DNA of 64,000 nucleotides from Linnemannia elongata (Eukaryota; Mortierellomycota; Mortierellomycetes; Mortierellales; Mortierellaceae). Under the pieces are notes generated by a model. It was not told the origin of the DNA and did not search any database. It was given only the letters and a program-made list of their open reading frames with translations. Positions 11,881 to 22,339 of this stretch are shown here, piece after piece. Positions within the stretch are counted from its first letter, which is position 1, and the number at the start of each line of letters is the position of its first letter. The position numbers and the translations under genes were made by a program. The stretch spans positions 1,302,001 to 1,366,000 of the forward strand of contig JAXBDG010000006.1 of assembly GCA_036320915.1 (NCBI GenBank), written 5' to 3'.

Positions 11881-11985
11881 TGAAGGGAATAATTGGATGC
11901 CGCCTCAAGCATTGCGCCGACTGAACCCCACAAGGTAAGTTTTTTTTATTAGTGTTCATGCTCATGAGGATGCTATCTACGTACT

Positions 11986-13722
11986 CTAATGTCTCGACAG
12001 CCAATGCTCTAACAGTCCCCTGTCAATGTCGTGCTCATCAAGGTACTTCCCAAGACTGGTATCGAGCTCGTTGTCAGCAGCCAATCTTCCGTTCAGACAA
12101 TCAAGCTGAGGCCACTGCGCAACCATCATCTCCACATCGTCCCTCTGCAGCCTCTGGAACGTCCCATAAAAGATGAGGGATCGGAGCTCCTTCAGCGTCG
12201 AGAGCATCTCCAACCCATGCGAGATCCGAAAGTCAAGTTCCCCATAGTGAAGCATCACCGATCCTCCTGATCCTGCTACGCCGTTGAACCGAAGCGGATA
12301 CACCTGAACATCCAAACACTTCAATGCTGTTAATCTTGAAAGCTGTTCAAATACACAGTGTTGGTCCTGAATAAAACGGGCTGTTTCCAACGCATCCTGG
12401 TCCGTGTCCGAAAGAGGAGAGCAAGCAAAGTCTCGCCAGCCGACATCGCCTTTCTCGAGCCATAGGTTGAAACTAAAGCAGAGATCCACCATCCGTGTGC
12501 AGACCCAAGGCTCACCCTTACGAATATCCCGGATATGTAGCTCGGCCACGTCGATCGTTGTCAGTTGTGGGCACGACTCCAGCAACTGTTGAACCACCGG
12601 ACTTGAAATCACTGCACACCGTCTCCCAGTCAGGACACTGAGGTTCGAGAACTGCCTTGACAGGGATCTTAAACCTGCCGCGCCGAGAACCGAGCCCTTA
12701 CAGACGAGTTGCTCCAGTCGTCCAGCTAGAATGCTCTCCAGAATGTGGTCCAGGCTCTCGACCGTCAAGCGCGATGCCAGCGAACTGTCAGGAAAGTCTC
12801 CGAGCTTCCTGACGGTGACAGATTTCAGATGCGGCCAAGCCGTATGTTGGAAAAAACGTCGAATCGCTGCTCGCATGGACATGAGTTCCTGCTCGGTAGC
12901 CTGTTGAAGTTGTCGGTGAGTATCCTGTGAAACGGGTTCCCAGAAGACATCCTGCAGATGCGGACACCGACTCAGGAATTCCAATTGATCTATCATGGAT
13001 AAGCCCGGCACAATTTTGAATTGAACACTCTGTGGAGAGAAAGAAGGGGGAGTGTCGGTGTGTCCTGTAATGTTGTTGCTTGATATTTCGGACCCTTGAA
13101 TGGTTACCCTCTCTAAGCTGAGCTGTCGCGTCTTCCGACAAGCCTTCGAGAACCACGGCCTCGCTTCCTCGCTAACGGTCGTGTTGTAGAGACACAGCAC
13201 ATTTAGCTCTGTCGTCGACTCTACAACTTCCTTCCAGATAATAGCCGGAATCTGAGGCCATGGGTCGTCCAACGACCAGCTCTTCAATCCAGGGTTGTCT
13301 TGTAAAAGTTGCAGCAGGGCGTCCAAGATTTCGTCATCGGTCCCGAGTTGGGCGGCCTGGTTTCCTTTGTGGCTCGAGAAGGAGATGGACCGCAGATTAG
13401 TATATCCTGCCGTAAGATATGCCAGCGATACAAAGGAATTGATGCTGAGGTCGTGGACGAGGTGTGCATAGCGGACCAATGTCTCTGTAGTGGGTCGCTT
13501 CGAGACGCTATGGCGTGAGAATAGTTTGAGGTCGTTGTAGATGAGTGGTGCGAGAAGAGAGTGAAATGAAGAGTTGAGCTGTAGACAGGCGACGATGGAC
13601 CTGCGAGGAAGGAAGGAGCCGATTGCTATGATGATCTCAGCTAGATTCAAGGCGGAATGTTGTGTTGGCTGCATGATGAAATGATGATCTGAGGGAGAGC
13701 AACCAAAACGTGGTTGTTCCAT
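11986..13722 (-). CDS. F-box/LRR protein
   Basis: A single exon codes 578 residues from the ATG at 13722 (MEQPRFGC). A 5-codon upstream extension would need a GTG start, so it was not used. An F-box-like N-terminus reads ALNLAEIIIAIGSFLPRRSIVACLQLNSSFHSLLAPLIYNDLKLF, with the leucine and V/LN-S pattern typical of the family though without the usual LP start. Irregular LRRs follow (CPHLQDVFW, CPQLTTIDVAELHIRDI), then PWVCTRM and the C-terminal signature TLKELRSL with DDVEMMVAQWPQL. It is likely a substrate receptor of an SCF ubiquitin ligase; the substrate is unknown. The truncated relative lies immediately downstream (10605-11880) and another F-box gene 91 bp upstream on the same strand, so this is a small tandem cluster. 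Confidence 0.85.
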   Translation of the reverse strand: MEQPRFGCSPSDHHFIMQPTQHSALNLAEIIIAIGSFLPRRSIVACLQLNSSFHSLLAPLIYNDLKLFSRHSVSKRPTTETLVRYAHLVHDLSINSFVSLAYLTAGYTNLRSISFSSHKGNQAAQLGTDDEILDALLQLLQDNPGLKSWSLDDPWPQIPAIIWKEVVESTTELNVLCLYNTTVSEEARPWFSKACRKTRQLSLERVTIQGSEISSNNITGHTDTPPSFSPQSVQFKIVPGLSMIDQLEFLSRCPHLQDVFWEPVSQDTHRQLQQATEQELMSMRAAIRRFFQHTAWPHLKSVTVRKLGDFPDSSLASRLTVESLDHILESILAGRLEQLVCKGSVLGAAGLRSLSRQFSNLSVLTGRRCAVISSPVVQQLLESCPQLTTIDVAELHIRDIRKGEPWVCTRMVDLCFSFNLWLEKGDVGWRDFACSPLSDTDQDALETARFIQDQHCVFEQLSRLTALKCLDVQVYPLRFNGVAGSGGSVMLHYGELDFRISHGLEMLSTLKELRSLIFYGTFQRLQRDDVEMMVAQWPQLDCLNGRLAADNELDTSLGKYLDEHDIDRGLLEHWLSRH

Positions 13723-13813
13723 TTTCAAACGCGACACGATTTTTTTTAATCAAATCTAAATATCAGTCGTCAATGATAACACTGTTTGTATGACATCTTT
13801 ATTTTGATCATAT

Positions 13814-15796
13814 CTATTCATCCAAGTCAGGACCATAGTCAGGAGCACCTCCTTCATGCTTGACTTCCGGGCGCAGCTGGTACATCAACGCTCTCAGTCC
13901 AGCCTTCCTCCTGTCTGGTCGGATCCGTGGTAACGTGTCCTCCTGCAATCCACGCATTACCTTCAACTTGGGCCAAGCACTAGCCATCCACTCCAACTCC
14001 GCCTCTGCTATCCGATGATCGACACCCTCGAATCCAAACACCTCCAGATTGACTAAAGTTGCCAGCCGGGCAAGCCCAGAACTCAGTGTAAGCCTCATCG
14101 TCCCAGGGTGTGGCCCACCATAGTCAATGTAACCATCGGTCTGCTCGGGGGGATGGTGGGCGAGCAAGTTGGCGGCGACCGCGTTGGTGAGCGGGTATTG
14201 ATTGCGAAAGTTGATGCGGGTACGCAAGTAGACGTTCCTGAATTCGTATCCGAGATCTAAAACCCGCAGTCGAGTCATGAGGGCCAATTGCTTGTAGACC
14301 TGAGTATGCTGTAGCTTGCAAAGCAAAGCCTTGTCAAGAAGACTCTGGTGTTCCTCATGCATCTCTGCAATGTCGATAAGATCTGGGTCGCTTCCAAAAA
14401 TATCCTGATACAACTCCTGCTCAGCACTGTCCAGGCGCGCAAATCCAGTGAGCTGGCAACTCAGTGATTCCAGTCCTTGGCAGACCCACTTGCAACGGTT
14501 CATATAGTCGGCATCGATCCTGTGATGAGGGGCGTCGATCTTCTTGAGATTGGGACAGGTTCCGAGTAAAAGACCGATGGTATTGTCATCTGTGTCCATT
14601 CGCGCCTCAGTGTGTGTCGTATCTCCGTTGAATCCCTGCTCAAAGCCTTCGAGTTTGGGACAAAATCGTGCCAGAGCCATCGCTGCAGTCGTGGTAAGTC
14701 GGGTTGCGGAGTACTCAGTCAAGTTCGGGAGCCATGGAAGGACTTGCATCGGCATCTGCTCTTCGTCTCCTGTATTTCTGTCGAGAAAGTGGAGGCCCTT
14801 AAGCGGACATGGTGTGTTGCTTAGACTACCGGAGACATCCGAATCCTCGCCACTTTCGAAGCATCCAAAGTATATGTGCTCAAGCCCAGGTAGGTGGTTG
14901 AGTAGGTTAAAGAAAACCCGAATCGGAAGGCGACCAGGCATCCGGAGGGTTTGTAGTGTTTGGAATGACTTGGTCAGGGGTATCTTGTCCATGTACAAAA
15001 ACGCCGCCGTATAGTGTTGGAGATTTGGCACTCGTGTCAAAAGATGTCCAAAGTCGACGCAAAGGATTTGGTTGTCGATTTCGCGAAGGTTAGGTAACAT
15101 CGCCAGCGTCTCGTAAAAGAACTCCATGGACTTTATCCGAGAGAGTTGAAAAAGACTCCAGTGCGACCGAAGCACCCGCAATCCTGGATTCTGCCGAGCG
15201 AGGAGCCAGAACCTCTGGTGGGTGATCCAATCCTGCTCCTGCTGCGGCAAACTCCTGAGACGAACTGGAGCCGGCTGGAAGACGCCTTCAAAGACTGGGG
15301 AAAGGAGAGGACCAGCTGCTCCTTTACGGGCTCGGTCAATTGCTGCTCGTCCGCTGCCTTGTGGAGGATGAGTCCAAAGCCGCGCGTCTTCAGCCGCCTC
15401 GACTGATGTCCGAACATCAGTCATATCGTAGATGCAGAGACTCTGGAGCTGCGTGCAGTTGTTTTCGGAACCGGCGGCGTTCAAAACGACTTTCCAGCGG
15501 ATGTGCAGATGTCGGATATGGTGACCATACTTGGCAAAGAGCGCAACAATCCAATCTTTGTCCTTGCCTCCTGGGGGTGCTTCCGAGTCATGTAGATGTA
15601 AGATTGAGGGCCATTGGAAGCGCTGGTCGTCGAGGGTGCGCCACAGATAAGGGATAAAAAGCCTGTTCCATGAGTGACAGACCTGGACGCATTGAAAGAT
15701 GTCAGGTGCGTCCAGGTGGGATGCGATATGGGTGAGCAGCTCTGGCAGTAAGAGTGCTTCCGGTGTGTCGGTGAGCTGGGTGTCCGCAGTCATCAT
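13814..15796 (-). CDS. F-box/LRR protein
   Basis: An intronless frame of 660 residues starts at the ATG pair at 15796. A clear F-box sits near residues 14-55: LLLPELLTHIASHLDAPDIFQCVQVCHSWNRLFIPYLWRTL. The rest is irregular LRR: NNCTQLQSLCIYDMT, LPNLREIDNQIL, LPGLEHIYFG, CPNLKKIDAPHHR. It ends with the subfamily block SSGLARLATLVNLEVFGF and DHRIAEAELEWMASAWPKLKVM. The same end block is seen in the partial gene at 1-909. Expected role: Skp1-binding substrate receptor in an SCF ligase, in nucleus or cytosol. Its start lies 254 bp from the divergent ZNG1-like start, so the two may share a promoter. Confidence 0.9.
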   Translation of the reverse strand: MMTADTQLTDTPEALLLPELLTHIASHLDAPDIFQCVQVCHSWNRLFIPYLWRTLDDQRFQWPSILHLHDSEAPPGGKDKDWIVALFAKYGHHIRHLHIRWKVVLNAAGSENNCTQLQSLCIYDMTDVRTSVEAAEDARLWTHPPQGSGRAAIDRARKGAAGPLLSPVFEGVFQPAPVRLRSLPQQEQDWITHQRFWLLARQNPGLRVLRSHWSLFQLSRIKSMEFFYETLAMLPNLREIDNQILCVDFGHLLTRVPNLQHYTAAFLYMDKIPLTKSFQTLQTLRMPGRLPIRVFFNLLNHLPGLEHIYFGCFESGEDSDVSGSLSNTPCPLKGLHFLDRNTGDEEQMPMQVLPWLPNLTEYSATRLTTTAAMALARFCPKLEGFEQGFNGDTTHTEARMDTDDNTIGLLLGTCPNLKKIDAPHHRIDADYMNRCKWVCQGLESLSCQLTGFARLDSAEQELYQDIFGSDPDLIDIAEMHEEHQSLLDKALLCKLQHTQVYKQLALMTRLRVLDLGYEFRNVYLRTRINFRNQYPLTNAVAANLLAHHPPEQTDGYIDYGGPHPGTMRLTLSSGLARLATLVNLEVFGFEGVDHRIAEAELEWMASAWPKLKVMRGLQEDTLPRIRPDRRKAGLRALMYQLRPEVKHEGGAPDYGPDLDE

Positions 15797-16050
15797 TATC
15801 GTCTAGTGATGTCCGTGAGGACGGATTTGGGGGAGAGAGAAAGATGAAAAGGAGAGACAGGGAGATTTGCAAGCAATATCTCCTTAGAGGTTAAGGGGTG
15901 TAACTAACCAACCATTGCGCCGCCATATTCAAATGAAAAGAGTTCTCCCTTTGCATTCTCACGCCTTACTCGCACCTTTCCTTTGTCCACATTCTCGAAG
16001 CCCTTGACCGAAATCGCCATTTCCCGCCAACAACAAAAACACACACAACT
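15797..16050. promoter_or_regulatory. Divergent promoter between F-box gene and ZNG1
   Basis: The 254 bp lie between two divergent ATG codons and must contain both promoters. The left half is purine-rich on the + strand. The right half, before the ZNG1 ATG, ends in a CA-rich leader (AACAACAAAAACACACACAACT). No TATA box stands out. Confidence 0.6.
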
Positions 16051-17756
16051 ATGAGCTCCTTTGACGACGACTGCCCACCTTTTGCCACCCCGCTCGCTGG
16101 TGGTCATGCCAATGACGACGACGAAGAGATGCCTGATCTCGTCGAGACCTTGGTGGACCCAACAACGACAGCACCCACCTCCTCCGAGAACGCCAGCGAC
16201 GACGCTGCACCAACGAAAAAGATCCCCATCACAATCATCACAGGCTTCTTGGGCTCAGGAAAATCGACCCTCCTGGACTATATTCTGACAGAGAAGCACG
16301 ACTTCAAGGTCGCCGTTATCCTGAACGAGTTCGGTGATACTGGCGGGATTGATCAGGCGATGAATGTTGGCATGGGAGGCGAGGTTGTTGAAGAGTGGCT
16401 CGAGTTGAAGAACGGATGTCTCTGCTGTACCGTCAAGTATGTCACTTCAACTTCAACTGCTTCGTTTGTACAATCGATTTTTAGTTCTTTAGTTGCGTCA
16501 TGATTTCTGACAACTCTTTTTTTTTGTTTTTTGGCTTATTCGTAGGGACAATGGAGTACTGGCGATTGAGAACTTGATGAAGAAGAAGGGAAAGTTTGAC
16601 TACATCTTACTGGAGACGACAGGGCTGGCAGACCCAGGTCCAATTGCTTCAATCTTTTGGATGGACGACGATCTTGGAAGTGATATCTATCTGGACGGTA
16701 TTGTCACGTTGGTCGACTCTCTTAATGTCCGCAAGGTAACATACCGGGTCACCAATAACTTCATCGTTAAGTATCTGTACGTTGTTCAAGCCTTGATTCC
16801 TTCTACGATCTTCTTTACTGACCCAAGTACATGCTCTATGGCTACTAGGAATTGGCGGCGAAGAAGGAAGACGGAAGTTTGAACGAGACCGCGAAACAGA
16901 TTGCGATGGCAGACCGACTCATCCTCAACAAGACCGATCTCATTACACCACAGGAAGCAAACCAATTGGAAGAAGATTGCAGAGCCATGAATGGTGTTGC
17001 GCAGATTGTCAGGACTCAGCACTCACGCGTCGATCTGAACTTTGTTCTTGATATCGCTGCTTTTGATGCTGTTCGTGCCAGGGAGCTGGAGCAAGCCGAT
17101 GCCGCATTGAAGAAGCAACAGGATGCCCATGACCATGATGATCCTAACCATGTCCATGGCGAGGGGTGTGGTCATGACCATAACAAGGACGACTCAACCA
17201 CAGCGCCGTCGAGGCATCTTGACCAGGTAAATATTTCTTTTTCATGGAAATCGGAGCTTGAAAGTTGCGAGTCGGGGACCGTGCTAGTTCCATCCACTGA
17301 CGTTATGTTGTCTCTCCTCTTAATACAATGACACGTCATATCTGATATTAGTCCATTAAGACAACAACATTAACGTTCAACACTCCAGCGTTGGATCAAA
17401 AGCTGTTTGAGCACTGGCTCCAGATTTTGCTATGGGAGCATCAGATCCCTGAAGCAGATATCATAGTCGATGAGCGAACCGAGTCAACACCATCTCAACA
17501 GTATCCAAAGCTGGATATCCTCCGCGTCAAAGGAATTTTCAAGCCTCTGGAGCGGCCAGCAGGAACCAAGCTTGTGATCCAGGGTGTTCAGGAGTTGTAC
17601 GATATCAAGGAGGCGGTCTCTTCTGGCGCTGGACAGGAAGATCTGGAAAATGCAGGAAAGGTCGTCTTTATTGGCCGTGGACTCGATAACCAACGGCTTT
17701 TGGCGTCTTGTCTTCGATTCATGAAGCTCGGTGGAGAAGACGTCAGCGTTGTATAG
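16051..17756 (+). CDS. ZNG1: CobW-domain GTPase, zinc chaperone (ZNG1/CBWD type)
   Basis: Four exons (16051-16436, 16546-16735, 16849-17226, 17352-17756) join to 452 residues. This is a COG0523/CobW G3E GTPase: P-loop GFLGSGKST (about residue 69), [11 protein letters not shown], the metal-binding CXCC motif in GCLCCTVK (about 124), ETTGLADP, and NKTD for guanine binding. A histidine-rich stretch ([18 protein letters not shown]) precedes the CobW C-terminal domain. Known family role: GTP-driven transfer of zinc to methionine aminopeptidase 1. The N-terminal DDDCPPF resembles in position the Cys-Pro motif that contacts the METAP1 zinc finger in animal ZNG1; that link is inference. The gene is divergent from an F-box gene. 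Its last 13 codons plus 3' flank are repeated just downstream. Confidence 0.92.
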
Positions 17757-17886
17757 ATATCATCATCCACCCTTCAACAGAGTATTTAAAATCATAGAGT
17801 AATTCATGAAGCTCGGTGGCGAAGTTGTAAGTGTTGTATAGACATCATCATCAACCCTTGAACAGGGTACTTAAAATCATAGAGCA
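17717..17886. repeat. 85 bp tandem duplication of the ZNG1 3' end
   Basis: Unit 1 starts at 17717 (ATTCATGAAGCTCGGTGG), inside the last exon; unit 2 starts at 17802, giving a period of 85. Each unit covers FMKLGGE(D/V)VSVV plus stop and about 45 bp of 3' flank (TATCATCATC, then TTAAAATCATAGAG). The copies differ at about a dozen sites; the second would still read FMKLGGEVVSVV and stop. Confidence 0.9.
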
Positions 17887-18410
17887 TGCTACTAAGTAAA
17901 ATGATTACCAAAAGAATCGTTTCTTCCAATGCAGAGTGGATGGTTGGCGTAGACTAGGTATTGTGTGTAGGTAGCATGGGGCAGACAAAGGTTTGGACGC
18001 TTGGTACCACGGAGAGTTCCAGTCAAGGAGTAAACGATGAAGGCCTAGCAGGGCGGCGCTGAAGACGGATTGTATGTTGTTTCCATGTATTGTCCTCACA
18101 TTTTCTTCGCTTTACCATTGTCTTCTCATGGCCTTTTTCTTCTAAGTCAGCAACCAGGCCGTAATGACCATATCAACAAAAGGAAAAGATACCTCCCTTT
18201 CGCGAGGACTGGTGATGGGGCAGATTGAAAAATCAGTTCAATTCGCTGGGGTGCCAGATTGAATTTTACAAAGCAAAAGGTCTACCATAACTTCCATCAA
18301 AGGCTTCGGTAAACAGAAAAAATATATTCAAATAGGAAGACGACTATCTAAACCGACGCCTCCCACACCACCACCACCTTCTCTTCTCCGCAACAAACAA
18401 GCACTTGAGT
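17887..18410. other. Intergenic between convergent ZNG1 and valyl-tRNA synthetase
   Basis: This holds the 3' flanks of two convergent genes. No open frame, RNA gene or repeat beyond the ZNG1 duplicate is supportable here. Confidence 0.6.
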
Positions 18411-21400
18411 TTACTTCAACTTCATGAAGGTCTCAATACCGCTCGTCAAGGTGGCAATCTCGGCCTCATAGTCCTTGAGCTTGGCCTCGTTCATCTCACG
18501 AATCTCAGCCTTGACCTTGGTCAAGTAAGTAGCATCCTGGGTCTTCTTCAAAAGATCGTCCTTGGCCTTCTGGACCTTGACCAACTTCTTCTCGATCTTC
18601 TGGACCTCGGCATCGACGTCAACCATACCCTTGACCAACAGGTAGACAGTGCAGCCTTCCTGGATAGTCTGCGAGGCACATCCCTCGGGGATAGCGGCAA
18701 CATCCGAGATGACAGTGCAGAACTTGCTTCCCTTGGTCAAGGTCGCAATACCAGCCTCCTCAGACTTCAACAACTTGGCAATCTCGGGTGAGCCCAAGAT
18801 GTAAATCTGGCCTCCCTTGGTCATGTTGTAGTCGCCCATGAGCGAACGGCCGCTGCGGACAACGGCAAAGACCAACTCGAAATCGGCATCGGCCTGCTCG
18901 TCAATGTAGGAGGGGTTGTTGACGGGGAAGGGCGACTTGACGATGGTAGGGATCTTGTCGCCGTCACGGCGGGGCAGACGCTGGTACAACTCCTCGGTCA
19001 AGAAGGGCATGAAGGGGTGCAACATCCTGAGGGCGGCCTCCAAGCAGGTGTAGAGGGTATCCTGGGCAGAGCGCTTGGCAACCAAGTCAGAGCCCTCGGT
19101 AATAGGCTTGATGATCTCAATGTAGACATCGCAGAGCTCGTACAACCAGAACTTGTAGATAGCATCAGTGGCCTTCATGAAGTTGCGCTGACCCAACTGG
19201 TCGTTCAACTCGACGGCAGCAACGTTGAGCTTGTTAAGGATCCAGCGCTCGGCCAAGCTCTCGTGGCCAGATTTGGCGGCAGTGGCGTTGGGCAAGAAAC
19301 CGTCCTCGAGCTTCAAGAGAGCGAAACGAGTGGCGTTCCAGAGCTTGTTGCAGAACTTGCGGTAACCGTCGACACGCATAATGTCCAAGTTGATGTCCTT
19401 ACCAAAGGCAGAGTAGGCACCCAGGCAGAAACGAAGGGCATCAGTACCGCACTCGGGGATACCGTTGGGGAAGTCCATCTTCTGACCCTGCTCGGCCTTG
19501 ACGATCTCACGGGGGTCCAAGTTTCCGACACGCAACTTGTCGTGGAGGGCCTGGAGAGAGATACCTTCGATGACGTCGATGGGATCGATAACGTTTCCTA
19601 AAGATTTGGACATCTTGCGACCTTGAGCATCACGGACCAAGGCGTGGCAGTAGACCTCAGAGAAGGGAACCTGACCGGTCAACTTGATACCCAACATGAC
19701 CATACGGGCGACCCAGAAGAACAAAATATCCCAACCGGTCTCAAGCAATGAAGTGGGGTAGAACTTCTCAAAGTCGGCAGTCTTCTCGGGCCAGCCCATG
19801 ATGGAGAAGGGCCAAAGACCAGACGAGAACCAGGTATCCAAGACATCGGGATCCTGCTCCAAGGTGAAAGCCTTGCCAGGGAACTTCTTCTGAGCGCTCT
19901 CGCGGGCAGCCTCCTCAGTGCGTCCTGAGACCCAGAACTGACCATCAGCGAAATCCTGCTCCTCGCCAGCGAAACGGACAAAGTAAGCAGGGATACGGTG
20001 ACCCCACCAAATCTGACGGGAGATGCACCAGTCGTTGATGTTCTCCATCCAGCGGTAGTACTCCCTCTCGGAGGTCTGGGGCTTGATGACCAACTTGCCG
20101 TCCTTGACAGCCTGGAGGGCGTCGTGAGCCATGTCCTTGCAGTTGACCCACCACTGGGGCTTCATCAAGGGCTCGATGATGTCACCGGTCTTGGAGCAGA
20201 GAGGGACAGTCATGGCGTTATCGACAGTCTCGACGTAGAGACCCTTCTCCTTGAGAGCCTTCAAGACGGCAACACGGGCGTGGAAGCGCTTCATTCCAGA
20301 GAATTCACCGCAGTTGTTGTTCAAGGTGCCGTTGTCGTTCAAAATGTTGATAAACTCGAGGTTGTGGCGCTTTCCGACCTCGTAATCGTTGAAGTCGTGG
20401 GCGGGGGTCATCTTAACAGCTCCGGTACCGAAAGCCATATCGACAACAATATCGTCCAAAATAATTGGGATCCTGCGTCCAGAGAAGGGGTGAATAACGA
20501 ACTTGCCGTGGAGGTGCTATTTTACCATTAATATCGCAAGTTGAAAAAAGAGTTAGTGCTTCTGCCCATCATGAAAATAAAAACAACAGCAGATGAAATA
20601 AAAGGGTACCTTGTAACGCTCATCCTTGGGGTGAATGGCGACGGCGGTATCTCCGAGCATGGTCTCGATACGGGTGGTGGCGACAACGATCTTCTCGTCA
20701 GAGCCCTCGACGGGGTAAGCGAACGAAATCAAGACACCAAACTCAAACTTCTCCTTGACATCATATCCAGGAACGTTCAAGAGTGTGCGTCCAGTCAATT
20801 CCTTGTTATCGACCTCGAGGTTAGAAAGGGCAGTGTTGAGCTCAGAGCACCAGTTGATAAGACGGGTGGCACGGTAGATAATGCCCTCCTCGTGGAATCT
20901 GCAAAAGGTCTCCGTGACGGCCTTGGAAAGGGGTGCGCTTAGGGTGAAGGCCTCACGGGTCCAATCGTAGGAGGCACCAAGACGTCTGACCTGATTGTTG
21001 ATGCGTGCCTGGAAATCGTCCTTCCAGTCCCACATCTTGTTGGTGAAAGCCTCACGTCCAATGTCGTGGCGGGTCTGCTTGCTCTCCTTCCACAACTGCT
21101 TCTCGACGACAGCCTGGGCAGAGATACCGGCGTGATCGGTACCGGGGTTGAACAACACAGTCTTTCCCAGCATGCGGTTCCTATAAAGTATCCGCGTAAA
21201 TAACATTCCTATAAGTATGCAAGAACAACAACAGCAATTGAAAAGTGAATTCCTGGAGATAACAAGAATGCATACCAGCGGGCAAGTCCATCCTCGATAG
21301 AGACGGCAAGAGCGTGTCCGGTATGAAGGGATCCAGTGATGTTTGGTGGGGGGGCAGCAATGACAAAGAGACCCTCGGACTTGACCTGTCCATCAGCAGT

Positions 21401-21885
21401 CAACTCGGGCTCAAAGAAACCCTCCTTCTCCCACCAGTCGTTCCATGCAGCCTCGACAGCCTTGGGGTTGTAAGTAGCAGCCATGGGCTCGGACATATCC
21501 TTCTTCTCGCCCTTGGGGGTGGTGTTGACAAACTCGGGCTCGGGGGCAGCGGCAGCAGCCTTCTCGGGCTTGGCCTTCTTCTCCTTCTCCTCGTTGGCAG
21601 CGGGGGCAACCTTGGTCTTTTCAGCAGCAGCCTATATATGTCACATCCAAACAAACCTGTTATTATCACGTTCCCATATGTCACAAGAAAGACCTGTAGG
21701 TGCATGCAACACCACAGTTTGGAATGAGGGTGCACATTCAATACCTTCTGCTTGGCCAAGAACTTCTCCATCTTTGCAAGGCGCTTGGCCTCGTTCTTGT
21801 CCGCGTTCTTGGACTTTTCGACGGGGCTCTCGGCACCGGCAGCGGCGGGAGGGGGGACGGGAGTGGTAGCGTTGTTGTCGGCCAT
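18411..21885 (-). CDS. VAS1: Valyl-tRNA synthetase
   Basis: Four exons (21885-21745, 21631-21276, 21180-20610, 20516-18411) join in frame to 1057 residues, near the yeast Vas1 length. The class I signatures are [15 protein letters not shown] (HIGH motif, about residue 145-155) and [10 protein letters not shown] (KMSKS, about 658). [25 protein letters not shown]-type editing-domain segments ([21 protein letters not shown]) and a C-terminal coiled coil ([18 protein letters not shown]) also fit ValRS. The lysine/alanine-rich N-terminal extension ([13 protein letters not shown], then [22 protein letters not shown]) is typical of eukaryotic cytosolic forms. One gene often supplies both cytosol and mitochondria in fungi; whether it does here is not visible. 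The enzyme charges tRNA-Val and edits misactivated threonine. Confidence 0.96.
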
Positions 21886-22049
21886 GTTGAATATGTGTGA
21901 GAGTATCTAGTGTATTAAAGAGTGTGAGTTGAGTCGCGTGGGAAGGAGTGGGGGTGAGGGTGTGAAATGTGTGCAGGTATTGGAGTAATTGGAGCCAGTT
22001 GTTAGTTGTTGTATGAATATGAGCGTGGGAAAGTGGTCATGGTTGTCCC

Positions 22050-22056
22050 TTTTATA
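22050..22056 (-). promoter_or_regulatory. TATA box candidate upstream of valyl-tRNA synthetase
   Basis: TATAAAA on the minus strand, 165 bp before the ATG at 21885. The whole 21886-22339 gap otherwise holds only the ABC transporter 3' flank. Confidence 0.45.
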
Positions 22057-22339
22057 GACAGCTGTGTGTGGCATTCTGGCTGATAAGGTCTTTTGTTGCC
22101 GATGGGTGTCATTGAACCGCAGTTCCTCCAGGTGCTGACTCGCATGACTCACCGAACAAGGAACGACCAAAGAGTGAAGAAAAGGGAAGCTGAAAAACAA
22201 GCGCCCCCCTTGGCCGGCGCACACTATCAATTGAAAAAAAAAAGGGGGCGTTCTGGCTCATTTCTTAAAAACACAGTCATATTTGTCAACACTGCCAGCT
22301 GCGCCACAGTTTATCTCCCTAACTATCTCGCTCATGGAA

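Noticed and set aside
13723..13737. Five-codon N-terminal extension of the F-box protein (MSRLK)
   Set aside because: Would need a GTG start codon, whereas an ATG follows at 13722.
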